Assembly: GCA_900446925.1 (NCBI GenBank)
Contig: UAVY01000004.1
Location: 682,001-746,000, forward strand
Direction: 5' to 3'
Length of the DNA: 64,000 nt
Source of the DNA: Citrobacter koseri
Lineage (GTDB): Bacteria > Pseudomonadota > Gammaproteobacteria > Enterobacterales > Enterobacteriaceae
In this document: piece by piece, positions 13,170 to 24,662 of the stretch
How positions within the stretch are numbered: position 1 is the first letter of the stretch
Layout: every line of letters begins with the position of its first letter
Notes under the pieces: model-generated
Seen by the model: only the letters and a program-made list of their open reading frames with translations
Database searches by the model: none
What the model was told of the DNA's origin: nothing
Program-made: the position numbers and the translations under genes

Positions 13170-14372
13170 GCGGATTCCTTAGCAGGGGTTAACCCGGAGC
13201 GACGGAAGAAACGTTTTTCCCAACCGATTATCAGCATCAGCGCGGCAAACAGCAGCAGATAAGTGACCAGCAGGCCGCCCAGCGGGCCGAAGGTGTCGAG
13301 CAGATTCACTTTGTCCCAACGGGTTGCCAGCGCCGGGGCAAAATCATCCCAGTAATATGCCAGAATAGTGGAGCCGATAACGTTGCCGAGGCCCACCCAC
13401 CAGTAGTGCACCTGACCTTCCACTGCGCGGTACATCCAGCCGGTTTCACACCCGCCCGCCAGCACGATGCCAAAACCAAACAGCAGACCGCCGATAACGG
13501 CGTTCGGGCCAGCCCACATAATCTTCGCTTCCACGCCTAACTGCACGTAGCTGAAAATTCCTATAGCGCTCACCGCCATCCCGAAGATGATGGCTTTCGC
13601 CATATGGGTGCGACCGGTGATCCACAGGTCACGGAAGGCCGAGGTGAAACAAATTTGCGCACGTTCAATCAGCAGACCAAAACCCACGCCGAACAGCATG
13701 GCCAGCCCCAGTTTTGGCTGGTTCATCCGCCGTCAGCAGCGCCCAGCCGATCATGCCGATAAAGACCAGCATCCCCAGACGGAAACGGCGGCGCGCCTGA
13801 TCCGGCTTCTGCGTCAGCGGCGAGGCAGCGGAGACTTTCTGCATTTTGACCGGGATACGGAATATGGGCAGTAGCGTGAAGCGTGCGCCGAACCAGGAGC
13901 CGATGGCGGTTGCCAGCGCAAAGAACCAGGCATGAAGAGAAAACTGCGGAATACCGGTGAAGAAGGCTGCCAGATTGCAGCCCATCGCCATGCGCGCGCC
14001 AAAACCGGCAATCATCCCGCCGATAATCGCCTGTATAATGCGGATACGGCTGCGCGGCATACGTAATTTAACGTTGTTGGCCCACAGTGCCGCGGCAAAG
14101 CAGCCGCCGAACATGCCGAGGATCATCATCCCGTCGATGCGGGTAAGAGGGGAACCTTCCAGATGGATCAGCTTGTAGTAACCCCACTCTTCAGCATGAA
14201 CGCCAAACAGCTGGAGGATTTGTCCACCCCAGCGGGTGAATTCGCCCGTAACAGCCCAGAACGTACCGGTGATACCGAAATAATAAGTGGAGAGAATACC
14301 TGCTGCGATGACCGCAGGAACAGGCGCCCAGAATTTAACTAACCAGGCTTGTTTGAATTGTTGCCATGACAT
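13166..14372 (-). CDS. yedE: YeeE/YedE family inner-membrane sulfur/selenium transporter (frameshifted)
   Basis: YedE belongs to the YeeE/YedE thiosulfate-type transporter family (DUF395). The N-terminal part (MSWQQFKQAWLVKFWAPV and several membrane helices) is in one frame and the C-terminal part (MNQPKLGLAMLFGVGFGLL onward) in another; one extra C at about 13726-13727 explains the split. Repaired length is about 402 residues with roughly ten membrane segments and the conserved cysteine/glycine motifs GARMAMGCNLAAFF and GGCETGWMYR, which line the conduction path in the family. It is translationally coupled to yedF. Confidence 0.92.
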
Positions 14373-14555
14373 GCTTTCTTAGCCTCTGAACTCAGAAGGA
14401 AAATAAAAGAAGAGCGGATAGTACACCGATCAGATTTTTTGCCTACTACTAATAAGAAGTAATATCGACTGGATCAATATTACTTGTTGGCCCTGAAAGG
14501 CTGGCGACATCAGGGCTTTAATGCCACAATCCTGTTTTCTTCGCATGCAGGATGA

Positions 14556-14972
14556 ATGATGAAAAAAATAGCGATCGTTGGCGCATTTCTGGTCCTTACC
14601 GGGTGTGCAGAGGTACAGAATTATAACGATGTGGTGAAGACGCCAGCGCCAGCCGGTCTGGAAGGATACTGGCAGTCAAAAGGCCCTCAGCGCAAACTGG
14701 TGAGCCCTGAGGCGATAGCCAGTCTGGTGGTGACCAAAGAGGGGGATACCCTGGATTGCCGTCAGTGGCAGCGGGTGATTGCCTTGCCGGGTAAACTGAC
14801 GCTGCTTTCCGGTGATTTAACCAACGTTACGGTGAAGCGCGAACTCTATGAGATTGAGCGCGAAGGGAACACGCTGGAATATGATGGTATGACGCTGCAA
14901 CGCGTGGACCGACCCACGACCGAATGCGCCGACTATTTATCGAAACATCCGCTCGCGAGTCAGTTACCGTAA
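14556..14972 (+). CDS. yedD: YedD lipoprotein
   Basis: A 138-residue predicted lipoprotein. The signal sequence ends in the lipobox LVLTGC, so cysteine at about residue 17 would be lipidated; the residue after it is alanine, consistent with outer-membrane sorting. The body matches remembered YedD (EGYWQSKGPQRKLVSPEA). Function is unknown. Two ATG codons are adjacent (14556 and 14559); either could start the protein. It faces amyA convergently. Confidence 0.9.
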   Translation: MMKKIAIVGAFLVLTGCAEVQNYNDVVKTPAPAGLEGYWQSKGPQRKLVSPEAIASLVVTKEGDTLDCRQWQRVIALPGKLTLLSGDLTNVTVKRELYEIEREGNTLEYDGMTLQRVDRPTTECADYLSKHPLASQLP

Positions 14973-15052
14973 ACATTTTCGGTAAACGCTGGCGGTAATC
15001 ATGTTGATGCCGGGGGCGCTAACGCTTACCCGGCCGGTGTTCTCTCCTGTAC

Positions 15053-16540
15053 TTACAGTGCATCTTCAATGACCCATACGCTGACGCAGCCACCGTTGCA
15101 GGTAAACGTGGCCTCACCCTGTTCATCGGTGGTTACGCGCTCTTCCCGATTGCCTAAAAAATCACGCCAGGTCTTGTTGGCGTAATTTTCACCTAGCGTA
15201 ATGGTCTTCTCGCCGTCATCGCCGTTGGAAAGTACGACCACGCAGCCAGGATCGTCGTCTGTACCGCTACGGCTAAAGGCAACGCAGTTGGGGTGGTCGA
15301 AAAAGAGCGTCTGGATGCCGTGGGCAAAACGCTGGCGCGCGAGAATCAGTTGATCGAGCTGTTCGATAACGGGCATATCAATGGTGTAGGTTTCGCCGTC
15401 GCCACCCGTATCTTCGTAATGTGCGCCGTAGAGATCAGGGTAGAACACTGACGGTACGCCGTTCTCACGCAACAGGATCAACGCATAGGCCAGCGGCTTA
15501 AACCAGGCTTCAACGGGCGCTTCAAGCGCCTGTAACGGTTGGGTATCGTGATTTGCCACGAGCGTTACGGCATGGAAAGGATCGGCTTCCACCAGCGTGT
15601 CGGTGAAAATCTGGCTCATATCGTAATCACGCCCCTGACGAGAGGCTTCGTGGAAGTTCATCTGTAGCGGCGCGTCGAACAGCATGGTTTTTCCATCCAC
15701 CTGATCGATATAGGCTTGTAGCTTGTCCACTTCATGAGACCAGTACTCCGCCACAATGAACAGCGGCTTTGGCGCAACCTCCTGGACGTGTTCTATCCAC
15801 TCTTTATAAAACCAGGCCGGAATGTGTTTGACCGCATCCAGGCGGAAGCCGTCGCAATGGGTTTGCGCCATTACCCAACGCGCCCAGTATTTGATCTCCT
15901 CAGTGACCGCATGGTTGCGAAAGTCGATGTTTTCGCCCATCAGATAGTCGAAATTACCCATCTCATCATCGACCTGGTCGTTCCAGCCGTCGCCAGTGTA
16001 GTCGTTGACGATCTTAAAGATGCCGTCTTCGTCCGGGTTTTCGATGTGATCAATACCGCTGAAGCATTTGAAATCCCAGATAAACTGCGAATATTGACCG
16101 GCGCGGGCAGGGAAGGTGTAACGCGTCCAGCCTTCACATTCGATGATCTCGTCATCGATTTGCGTGCGATCATCTTCATTGACCCGCTGTACGCGAATGG
16201 CCTCTTTTTCATCCGCGCCCATTTTGTGGTTGACGACCACGTCGAGTAAAACCGCAATGTCATTTTGCTTTAGTGCCCCAATGGCGGCCAGCAGCTGCGC
16301 TTTGTCGCCATATTTCGTGGCGACAGATCCTTTCTGATCAAACTCACCCAGATCAAACAGGTCATACGAGTCATAACCTACGGAATACCCGCCGGACGCG
16401 CCTTTATAGGCGGGCGGTAACCAGACCATATTAATGCCGATATCATTGAGGCCGCCAGCGCGCTCAGCCAGTTCTGGCCAGAGCTTGCCGCCGTCAGGGT
16501 AATACCAGTGGAAGTACTGCAATAGCGTGGGGTTTTTCAT
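15053..16540 (-). CDS. amyA: Cytoplasmic alpha-amylase AmyA
   Basis: AmyA is a cytoplasmic GH13 alpha-amylase that cleaves maltodextrins and glycogen internally. The 495-residue protein has no signal peptide and carries the GH13 conserved regions: DVVVNHK (region I), [10 protein letters not shown] (region II, nucleophile Asp), EYW (region III, catalytic Glu) and NHDTQ (region IV). It is nearly identical in layout to E. coli AmyA. It sits downstream of fliT but is normally transcribed separately. Confidence 0.97.
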   Translation of the reverse strand: MKNPTLLQYFHWYYPDGGKLWPELAERAGGLNDIGINMVWLPPAYKGASGGYSVGYDSYDLFDLGEFDQKGSVATKYGDKAQLLAAIGALKQNDIAVLLDVVVNHKMGADEKEAIRVQRVNEDDRTQIDDEIIECEGWTRYTFPARAGQYSQFIWDFKCFSGIDHIENPDEDGIFKIVNDYTGDGWNDQVDDEMGNFDYLMGENIDFRNHAVTEEIKYWARWVMAQTHCDGFRLDAVKHIPAWFYKEWIEHVQEVAPKPLFIVAEYWSHEVDKLQAYIDQVDGKTMLFDAPLQMNFHEASRQGRDYDMSQIFTDTLVEADPFHAVTLVANHDTQPLQALEAPVEAWFKPLAYALILLRENGVPSVFYPDLYGAHYEDTGGDGETYTIDMPVIEQLDQLILARQRFAHGIQTLFFDHPNCVAFSRSGTDDDPGCVVVLSNGDDGEKTITLGENYANKTWRDFLGNREERVTTDEQGEATFTCNGGCVSVWVIEDAL

Positions 16541-16608
16541 CTTCCGTGCTCCAGAAGCCGTCAGGCCAACTTCTGGAGTATGGATGATTTTTCACAGGTG
16601 GATAAAAA

Positions 16609-16974
16609 TTATTGATTCAGGTTACTGGGGAACAGAATATTTCCCGCCAGGTTCCCGTATGTCGTGGAGACGGACTGCTGTTTTCCAGTCTGGTCTATAA
16701 GCTGACGTAGCTCTTCCATACGATGCTGCAACAGCGTTTTTAACTCAGCCTCGTTACGGAGTACGGCATTCAGGATCTCTTTTGCCTGGTTTATCAGAAA
16801 TGTATTGCCGGGAGAGATGGGGTTACGTGCAATACCTTCTACCAGTTGCACATAATTCATCTCCTGCTCAATCAGTTCATCCCATTTCCCTGAATGAGCG
16901 AGATCCAACATTGTGATACTAAGGGCATGCAGGGCATGCCAGTCGGTAAGTGACGGGATGAAGTTAGTCATCAA
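16609..16974 (-). CDS. fliT: Flagellar export chaperone FliT
   Basis: FliT is the export chaperone for the filament cap FliD and an inhibitor of FlhD4C2. The 121-residue protein is mostly helical, starts MMTNFIPSLTDWHALHALS and has the family length, but is clearly divergent from the E. coli and Salmonella sequences. Its start overlaps the fliS stop by four bases, as in the standard fliDST operon. Confidence 0.93.
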   Translation of the reverse strand: MMTNFIPSLTDWHALHALSITMLDLAHSGKWDELIEQEMNYVQLVEGIARNPISPGNTFLINQAKEILNAVLRNEAELKTLLQHRMEELRQLIDQTGKQQSVSTTYGNLAGNILFPSNLNQ

Positions 16975-17381
16975 AGGGTATCCTGAACGGGTGAAACCGG
17001 TGAGCCAATCTGTTTCCAGGCATCAGCGATATTGGTTAGCAATCCCTCTACTTCAATGATAGCTTCGACGTCGTTATGTAAGTTGGCCAGTAACAAACGA
17101 CGTATCATGTAATCGTAAAGTGATGCCAGATTGCGGGAAAGGTCTCCTTCAACGTCCATGTTGAGTCCCGCCTTGAGGCCGTTATCAATAATATTGATCG
17201 CTTTTGACAGCGCTTCACCTTTCGATAACAGTTCTCCCTGCTCCAGGAATAGTCGTGCCCTGACGAGAGCGCTTAGTGCTCCGTCAAAAAGCATAACAAT
17301 CAGTTGGTGTGGGTCGGCACTCATTACCGCACTTTCCACCCCGACTTTTTGGTAGGAAAGAACACCACTTTTACTATACAT
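16971..17381 (-). CDS. fliS: Flagellin-specific chaperone FliS
   Basis: FliS is the dedicated cytoplasmic chaperone of flagellin FliC. The 136-residue protein has the hallmark GVESAVMSADPHQLIVMLFDGAL core and a four-helix body. It is second in fliDST and overlaps fliT. Like FliT it differs more from E. coli than the basal-body proteins do, which fits adaptation to the unusual local flagellin. Confidence 0.95.
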   Translation of the reverse strand: MYSKSGVLSYQKVGVESAVMSADPHQLIVMLFDGALSALVRARLFLEQGELLSKGEALSKAINIIDNGLKAGLNMDVEGDLSRNLASLYDYMIRRLLLANLHNDVEAIIEVEGLLTNIADAWKQIGSPVSPVQDTL

Positions 17382-17390
17382 ATCAGTTCC

Positions 17391-18821
17391 TTAACTGCTG
17401 GATGAGCTAAACTGCTGTGTCAGGTAGTTTGCAGTATTGTTCATCTGACTGATCAACTTATCCAGTGAGGTGAATTGCGCTTTGTAGCGCGCCATGGTTG
17501 CTTCTATGGAGGCTTCCATCGCGTCATAGCGCTGTTCTAATGTCTTGAGCGTTTTGTTGATGCCATCCTGCGCGTTTTTAATAACCCCGGATTGATCGAC
17601 GGAGGTATCCAGCATTTTGGTCAACATTATTGTTCATTTCTGTAGCAAAACCTGTCGTTTTGCCATCGCCGATAAAGTATTCCTGAAACCGCCTGTGGGT
17701 TATCAGTTAATGCTTTCGTTAGCTTAGTGCTGTCTATTTTCAGGTTACCTGTCGAACCGTCGGCGCCGGTCACCGGATCCTGAGTAATACCCAGTTGAGA
17801 TATAATGGCGTAAGCGCCGCCTTGTACATCCGTCAGCAGACTGCGTAATTGCGATTGAATGGAACGCACGTTGGTGTCGCCCCATTAACGCACGTTAGTT
17901 GCTGACTGATCTTTGCCCTGCTCAACTTTGACGTACTTCGTCCACGCTGGCGATGGTTGACTGTAGCGCATTATAGGCTGTTACCCAGTCATTTATTGCT
18001 TTGCTGTTCTCTTCTGTTGCACGGGTTAATTCCAGCGTTTCGTCGGCGTGCTTTTATTCTTCAACGTCAACGTGACGCCTGGCAGCGCATCAGAAATGAT
18101 ATTACTATGAACGTTCAAGTTCGACGCCGTTCACTGTCAGTTTTGCGTTCTGCGATGCGGTCTGCTCGGTTAGCGCATTTGTTGAAGCATCGTGACCGAT
18201 AACCTGCTGGAGCGTGTCGTCACCGGTTACCGTTACGGTCATGTCTGAGTCCGTACCCGTCGTTTTTGATGTCAGCATCAGACGATAGTCGCCGTCAGAA
18301 GCCTTCATTACCGTGGCGGAGACGTTACCATTGGCATTATTAATGGCTTTCGCAATACCGTTCAGGCTGGTGTCGGAATCCGACAATGTAATTTCTAAAG
18401 GATCTTTGGTTCCCGGCTGCGTAATCGTAATTGTGCGCGTACCGTTCGTCGTTGTTTCGCCCAGTTTTGTTGTGTTGCTGTCAATCTTGCCGGACATCAA
18501 TACCTGTGCTTTGGCAACCTGACTCACGTTGACTGTGTAGCTTCCGGCAGTAGCTTCACTGGTTGTTGTGGCAGTGAATGCCGTGTTAGTGCTGCTAACG
18601 GTTGTCGAGTTCCAGGTTGTTGTTTTACCCAATGCCGCAGTGGCAGTCTGCAGATTGGTTAATGCGCTTTGTAACTTACCGTACGCGCTCAACTGGGCGT
18701 TATAGTTTGTCTGCTGAGTTGTAATTGATGTTAATTTTGTTTTTTCAGCAGCTTCCAATTGGTTGTAGAGCGTCGTCAGATCCAGATTAGAGCCAACCCC
18801 CAGGTTACTAATAGTAGGCAT
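17391..18821 (-). CDS. fliD: Flagellar filament cap protein FliD (several frameshifts)
   Basis: FliD (HAP2) is the pentameric cap that folds flagellin at the filament tip. The N-terminus MPTISNLGVGSNLDLTTLYNQ and the first 238 residues are in one frame. After NGVELERS the coding frame is broken repeatedly (between about 17640 and 18115), while recognisable pieces such as LRSLLTDVQGGAYAIISQL and MLTKMLDTSVDQSGVIKNAQ persist in different frames to the stop at 17391. Five or more single-base changes are needed, more than in other genes here. Sequencing error is likely; a real pseudogene is possible. The repaired length of about 475 residues is normal. Confidence 0.85.
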
Positions 18822-18858
18822 GTCTTTTTTCCTTAAAGTCTTGGGTGTACAGCTCTCT

Positions 18859-18885
18859 GTATCGGCAACTTTTGGTGAAAGTTTA
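18859..18885 (-). promoter_or_regulatory. Sigma-28 (FliA) promoter of fliDST
   Basis: On the minus strand the sequence is TAAA, a 15-base spacer, then GCCGATAC, an almost perfect match to the FliA consensus TAAA-N15-GCCGATAA. It lies 38 bases upstream of the fliD ATG, the expected distance for this class 3 transcript. Confidence 0.88.
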
Positions 18886-19061
18886 CATTGACCGTAAAAA
18901 AATAATCGGCAGAAAAGGGCGGGGTGAGAAGGGCATATAGAGGGATTGTTTTTGTTTTTATTTTTATACCAAACAATCGTGTTCTTGATTCTAAAAAATG
19001 TGAAAACCTGCATTTAATTACCTTTAAAAATAATTAGTTAAAAGTTTTTGTCGTTTATTTC

Positions 19062-19088
19062 TAAAGTACTGTGAAGTTGCGCCCGATA
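19062..19088 (+). promoter_or_regulatory. Sigma-28 (FliA) promoter of fliC
   Basis: TAAA at 19062-19065 is followed by CCGATA within GCCCGATA at 19081-19088. The match to TAAA-N15-GCCGATAA is good except for one surplus C, which may be an insertion error as elsewhere in this window. It lies about 75 bases before the fliC ATG, leaving a leader of normal length with a GAAGGAATT ribosome binding site. Confidence 0.75.
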
Positions 19089-19161
19089 CCCTTGTTGACG
19101 GTGAGAGACGCCGTGAGTGTTCGGCACCGAACTTAGAACCCATTTTTGAAGGAATTAAATT

Positions 19162-20037
19162 ATGGCAGTTATCAATACTAACCTGATGTCACTGACCACT
19201 CAGAACAACCTGAACAAATCTCAGTCTGCTCTGGGCACGGCTATCGAGCGTCTGTCCTCTGGTCTGCGCATCAACAGCGCTAAAGACGATGCTGCTGGTC
19301 AGGCGATTTCTAACCGTTTCACTTCTAACATCAAAGGCCTGACTCAGGCTGCGCGTAACGCTAACGACGGTATCTCCATTGCTCAGACTGCTGAAGGTTC
19401 TCTGAACGAAATCAACAACAACCTGCAGCGTATCCGTGAGCTGGCTGTTCAGGCTCAGAACGGCACCAACTCTGGTTCTGACATCGACTCCATTCATGTC
19501 TGAAGTTAACCAGCGTCTGGACGAAATCAACCGTGTTGCCAGCCAGAGCCAGTTCAACGGCATTAAAATCCTGGCAGGTACTGACTCTGCTACAACTATC
19601 TCTATCCAGGTTGGCGCTAACGACACTCAGAAAATCGACATCACCATTAATGGCAACAGCGGTTGGAACAAATTTTGATTCAACCGGTACTGCTGGTGTT
19701 ACTACGGGTCTGGCTTCTGGTGAAACGCGTAGCGTTACCACCAAAGGTTTCGACGTTCTGGCTACTGACGTGCTGTCCTCTATCGATACTGCACTGAAAG
19801 CTGGTTGATACTCAGCGTTCTGACCTGGGTGCGATTCAGAACCGTTTCGAATCCACCATCTCTAACCTGAACAACACCGTAACCAACCTGTCTGCTGCAC
19901 AGTCTCGTATTCAGGATGCTGACTACGCAACTGAAGTTTCCAATATGAGCCGCGCGCAGATCCTGCAGCAGGCTGGTACTTCTGTACTGTCTCAGGCAAA
20001 CCAGGTTCCGCAGACTGTTCTGTCCCTGCTGCGTTAA
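19162..20037 (+). CDS. fliC: Short flagellin FliC (three frameshifts)
   Basis: Flagellin subunit of the filament. The conserved N-terminal D0/D1 region ([37 protein letters not shown]) and C-terminal D1/D0 region ([31 protein letters not shown]) are both complete. Three surplus bases (about 19496, 19664 and 19803) split it, and each repair restores a clean reading. The repaired protein is only about 290 residues, against roughly 490-500 in E. coli K-12 and Salmonella, because the variable D2/D3 part is almost absent. It is followed at once by a terminator and a putative modification island. Confidence 0.94.
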
Positions 20038-20062
20038 TCGCACGGACCAGCCTCTTTATAAA

Positions 20063-20087
20063 ACCAGTCTTCGGACTGGTTTTTTTA
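20063..20087 (+). terminator. Intrinsic terminator of fliC
   Basis: A 7-bp GC-containing stem (ACCAGTC / GACTGGT) with a TTCG tetraloop is followed by seven T. It lies 25 bases after the fliC stop. Confidence 0.93.
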
Positions 20088-20212
20088 TTCCCGCGCAGAT
20101 ACCACGAATAAAGCAAAAAATTAAGTCTCTTCTTACGCCATTAAAAATATCCCACTCCTGTACTGTAAATCTGGTCATTACTGTAAAGAGATTACCGGCG
20201 GGAGCATTAATT

Positions 20213-21672
20213 TTGGGATTGCCTACAGAGTCAGATAAGAGCTACAGCATTTGCTATTCCACCCCGGGCCATATCAGGGCTGTTAACCATTTGTATGGCG
20301 TTGACAACGCCTGTCCTTGATACCGCCAGAGTGCTTGAACTGGGCGCAGGGGAAGGTTATACACTGTATTCGCAGGCGCTGATGTATCCCAACTCGCGCT
20401 TTGTCGGCGTGGAGCTTGAGAGCGAAAAACTCTCTTTCTTCGCAACAGGCTCTACTGGGCAGTGCGCCGGATAACCTGGCACTTTTTTCACTTTCTCTTG
20501 ATGACTTACTCTGCCAGGATATCGGTGAATATGATTATATTATTATTCATGGCAGCTTTAGTTGGTTGAGTAATGATATTCGCGACCAACTCCTTGCGTT
20601 TTGCCAACAGCATTTAAGCCCTCAGGGGTGTATTGCCATTGAATGGGAATGCCATCCTGGTGGCAAAAATAAACGAGATTATTCGCGACGCGGTACAAAT
20701 TCATAGCAGTCTGGCGAATGATATCGAAACGCAAATCGCCAGTTCCCGGGCAATGTTAAGCTGGTTAAAGCTAAACGGCGTCACCGGGGAGGCTGCATTT
20801 TTAAAAAGTAGCGATACATTATCAGATTTGCTGATTAGCCATAGCCTTCTGCAAACACCAAACGAGTACCGTTACTTGCTTGAATTTGCGGGTGTGATCG
20901 AGACTTTTTGGCCTGGCTTATGTCGGCGACTTACTACCATGGACAGAGCTTGCGGCGCATTATGATGAAAAGATCCAACATCTACACAATGTGCTCAGTC
21001 CACTCAATAACAAAATTCTGATCCAACAGTATCTTGATTTCGCAGTGAATCGCGGCACGCGTTTTAGCCTGTTGACCCATAGCGACAATGCGCAAACGGT
21101 GTCTGTGTTGCCGGACCTGACGAAACTGAAAGATCTACGTTGGGCAGGAAGTTTTCGCCGTCAGTCTCTGCAAGGAAGGATTCTCAACACGTTAACCGCA
21201 AATAGCGAAACGCCTGTCTCTACGGATGATATCGCTACGCTGGCTCTCCTTGATGCTCTCGGCGACGGCTGGCCCTCAAGCCTCACTTTCGAACAGCTCG
21301 TTTATAACGTTCGTCAGCCCGACTTAGAGGATAAAGCATGGCGGGAGGATATCAGCCAGTCACTGTCGGCTCTTTTTTTGAAAGGGTTACCTGACTTACA
21401 TTTCTCTCTGGATAAGAGCGTTTACGATACCTGCCAGGCGGCGCCGGCACAGTGGGTGGGCGGCGACAAGAGGTAAATATGCCATTAACCGCTGGCATGA
21501 AACTGTAGAACTGAATGACGAAGAGCTGTCGGCGATGTCTGCTCCGACGCTGGTGGTAACGGCGCAGAATGCGCAAATCTTGTTTAGTCTGGTTAAGAAG
21601 GGGATGGTGGCGGCTGCTCCCAAAGCCTGGCGGGCTTTTTTTGCAGCAGCTTATCGGCCATTTTCCGGCTGA
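20213..21672 (+). CDS. SAM-dependent methyltransferase with regulatory domain (frameshifted), flagellin island gene 1
   Basis: Reconstructed across several frames, this protein has an N-terminal class I methyltransferase domain with the SAM-binding motif VLELGAGEGYTL (about residue 35-46), then a middle region (ETQIASSRAMLSWLKLNG, EFAGVIETFW) and a C-terminal region (KDLRWAGSFRRQ) that resemble the methyltransferase regulatory domain family (MethyTransf_Reg). A TTG at 20213 after GGAG is a plausible start but an ATG may be lost to an indel. The end is uncertain between 21672 and about 21780. Position right after fliC suggests it methylates flagellin or its sugar; substrate unknown. Frame breaks near 20310, 20440, 20665, 20910 and 21470. 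Confidence 0.72.
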
Positions 21673-21779
21673 AGAAACCTGGCCCCTTGTTTTTCTCGCT
21701 GATTCTTTATTCCGGTACGGAGGCCAACGGCGGCTTTTTACCTTCCGCCATAGCAACGCCGGGCAAGAAAAAGACATCC

Positions 21780-23582
21780 ATGCCGGCTTTGGCCCCCGGT
21801 GGAAGAGGATTTCCATCGACAGCTAGAAAAGTTAATGCAGGAAGGCAGATTCCAGCAGGCGCGTGCGAGCATTGAGCGGTTGGTTGCACAGAGACCAGAT
21901 AATGTCCATGTGCACTATCTTCTGGCAAATTTTTATTTGCGTACTTCCGATTATGACGCCGGGCTGAAAGCCAGTATGTCGTTTGCTCTCGTTGCAGTCG
22001 AGTAGCTGGCGTATTTTTTATGAGCTCTCCGCTATTTTTTATCGTAAAAACTGGCGTTGGCAAGCAGGGCGTCTGGCACGGGCGATCTTGCGCGCCGAAC
22101 CTGGGTATGCTGCGGCATGGGATCTTCTCAGTTCTCTTTACCGTGAAATGATGGAATATACGCTGGCGGAAATGTGTTCGCGTAAAGCAATAGAGATAGA
22201 ACCGCGTTCTGCAGGCATTATTGAGAATCTGGGAACGATCCTTGGTGATCAGTCAAAAATGAGCGAGGCGATCCCTTATTTACGCCGTGTGGTCGAGCTG
22301 GAGCCGGGTAATTTTAATGCCTTCACCAACTTACTGTTTGGACTGACGCACAGCACAGAGCTTACAGCGCAGGATCTGCTGGAAGAACATAAGCAGTTTG
22401 GCCTGGCCGCTGAACGTTGGGCGAGTAAACAGCCGTTTACTATCACTCATACGCGCGAAGAGAAATCTCGCTTACGTATCGGATTTGTTTCTGGAGATTT
22501 TGGCCGCCACCCGGTGACGAATTTTCTCGCGCCGGTCTGGTATTCGCTGGATCGCGATCGCTTTGAAATATACGGTTACCAGAACTCCCCACTACAGGAT
22601 GAGGTAAACCGAGCGACTGATGGAGAGTGCCTGCGTATGGTCAAAAGTCACACATCTAAGCCACCTCGAATTTGCTGAGCAGGTTAAAAGGGATGGAATT
22701 GATATCCTTGTCGATCTCTCCGGCACACTGGTTATAACCGTTTGCCGGCTTTTGCGTTAAAACCAGCACCTGTCCAACTTTCCTGGATCGGTTATCCCGG
22801 AACCACGGGAATGGCGACGGTAGATTATTACCTTATTGATAGTCGTTTTGCGGAACCGGGCGTTCTGGATTCTGCCTTTGTTGAAAAATTAATTTATCTT
22901 CCAGCGGTTCAGCAGTTCCATCCGAATAAAGAGAGCCCTGATGTTGGCCCATTGCCTGCGCTGAAAAATGGCTTTATCACTTTTGCCAGCTTTAACCGCC
23001 CGAAAAAAATCAATGATGAGGTTGTTCGCGTCTGGAGCAAGATCTTGCACAGCATACCTGATGCGCGTTTGCTTATCGGCTATATGTCTGACAGCAATAT
23101 GGTTAACCATTTCAGAATGTTGTTTAAAGAGCAGGGCATTAATGAGGAACGGTTGCTATTCAGGCAAAAGATGTCGCTGCATGAGTATCTGGCATTACAT
23201 AACGACATTGATGTTTTGCTGGATACCTTTCCTTATACCGGGGGGACGACGACCTGGCATGCGATCTGGATGGGTGTTCCTACATTAACTATTGCCGGGG
23301 ACACCATCGCTTTCCAGGCAGTGCAGTGCCGGGCTGAATTTTTGTGGGCTGCAGGATTTTGTGGCCGTTGACAAAGAACAGTACATCGCTAAGGCGGTTT
23401 TGTTGTCTGAACAAACCCATGCGTTGGCTGAGTTGCGCCAGTCGCTGCGCTCTCGCCTGAAAGAGAAGAGTGTATCTCAGGTGCGAGAAGCCATTTATTT
23501 CGAGCGGGCGCTGGAGATTATCTGGCAGCGTTATTGTCAGGGGTTGCCGCCTGCGCCAGTGGTGATTAATAGCGATACATAA
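21780..23582 (+). CDS. TPR-containing GT41 (SPINDLY/OGT-type) glycosyltransferase (frameshifted), likely flagellin glycosyltransferase
   Basis: The N-terminal part is a run of TPR-like helices (EKLMQEGRFQQARASIERL, then EPGYAAAWDLLSSLYREM and PRSAGIIENLGTILGDQSK). The C-terminal part is a Glyco_transf_41 catalytic region: RIGFVSGDFGRHPV, PAPVQLSWIGYPGTTGM, FASFNRPKKIN, DVLLDTFPYTGGTTTW. This is the SPINDLY/O-GlcNAc transferase layout, a cytoplasmic enzyme that moves a sugar from a nucleotide donor to Ser/Thr. Next to fliC it is the best candidate for the flagellin glycosyltransferase. Frame breaks near 21793, 21985, 22660, 22730 and 23345 look like +1 errors. The start is uncertain and could lie about 100 bases upstream. 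Confidence 0.82.
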
Positions 23583-23648
23583 TGGGCGAACTGGTGTGAG
23601 TGAGGCATTTACGGCGAAGAGGTTATGTAGGGCTGGTGGGGGAAGAGA

Positions 23649-24662
23649 GTGAATAACACATTGACTGATGCTATAGGTGGATATTTCCCCCTCGAAACGG
23701 CGTTAATAAGCCAGACGTTGTATTCTGATGCACAGTGTTTCAGTTCTGCGCGTGCGGCCTTTTATGCTCTATTGAAAAAAGGGCAACCTTCAGCACTCTG
23801 GATGCCGCGCTGGATCTGCAATGCAATGCTATCGCCTGCCGAAACGTTAGGCATTTCCGTACGTTTTTATTCTCTGGACGCCGCGTTTGCTCCTACGGAC
23901 GATCTTCAGCCAGAAAACGGTGACTGGGTGCTTGCGGTTAACTATTTTGGCCTCGTCCGATAACCTGGCTCAGTCGCTCATGGAACGGTTTAATCCACAG
24001 CAGATCGTCTGGGATCACTCTCAGGCCTTTTTCTCCGCGCCGCAACCCGGTCTGGCAACGATCTACTCACCCAGGAAATTTTTCGGCGTTCCCGATGGCG
24101 GGATGCTGGCTGGTGCAATACAGGTGGATATCCCTCCGACAGAGGAATCAGCTTCTCTTCAGCGGCACTGAGCATCTTCTTATTCGCCTGGCGCAGGGCG
24201 CAGAGGCTGGCTACACCGCCTACCGACAGGCAGAGCAAACGCTGGAGGAACTACCGGGGGAAGGCATGTCTATGCTGACTCATCGTTTATTAGCCGGGAT
24301 CGATTATCAAGCCTGTGAGCAGCGACGCCTTGAAAATTACCAGTACCTGTATCAGCGTCTTGCCTGTATCAATGCGCTAAATTTACCTGCCAGGCCAGAA
24401 TGCGGCCCGCTTTGCTACCCACCTACTGACTGAAAATGAAAATCTGCGCGAAGCGCTTCGTCAGCGCCGAATTTTTATTCCTGTTTACTGGCTTGATGCC
24501 TTGCAAAGAGTGAGTGTCGATTCGATTGAACACCGTTACATCAGACACATCCTACCGTTGCCTGTGGACCATCGTTATGGGCTGGATGAAATGCAATCTC
24601 TTGCAGATTTTGTGATTGCGTATCTCTCATATACCGGGGAAGGTTCTGATGAAAAAAATTAA
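23649..24662 (+). CDS. DegT-like PLP aminotransferase-family protein (frameshifted), flagellin island gene 3
   Basis: From a GTG at 23649 behind GGGGGAAGAGAG the reconstructed protein is about 335 residues: MNNTLTDAIGGYFPLETAL, FSSARAAFYALLKK, WDHSQAFFSAPQPGLATIYS, PRKFFGVPDGGMLAG. The order and spacing resemble a DegT/DnrJ/EryC1-type fold, with PRKFFGVPDGG at the position of the PLP lysine loop. It is shorter and more divergent than the typical aminotransferase encoded at 27740-28912, so it may act on a different substrate or be a dehydratase-like relative. Frame breaks near 23957, 24168 and 24410. It overlaps the next gene by 14 bases. Confidence 0.65.
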
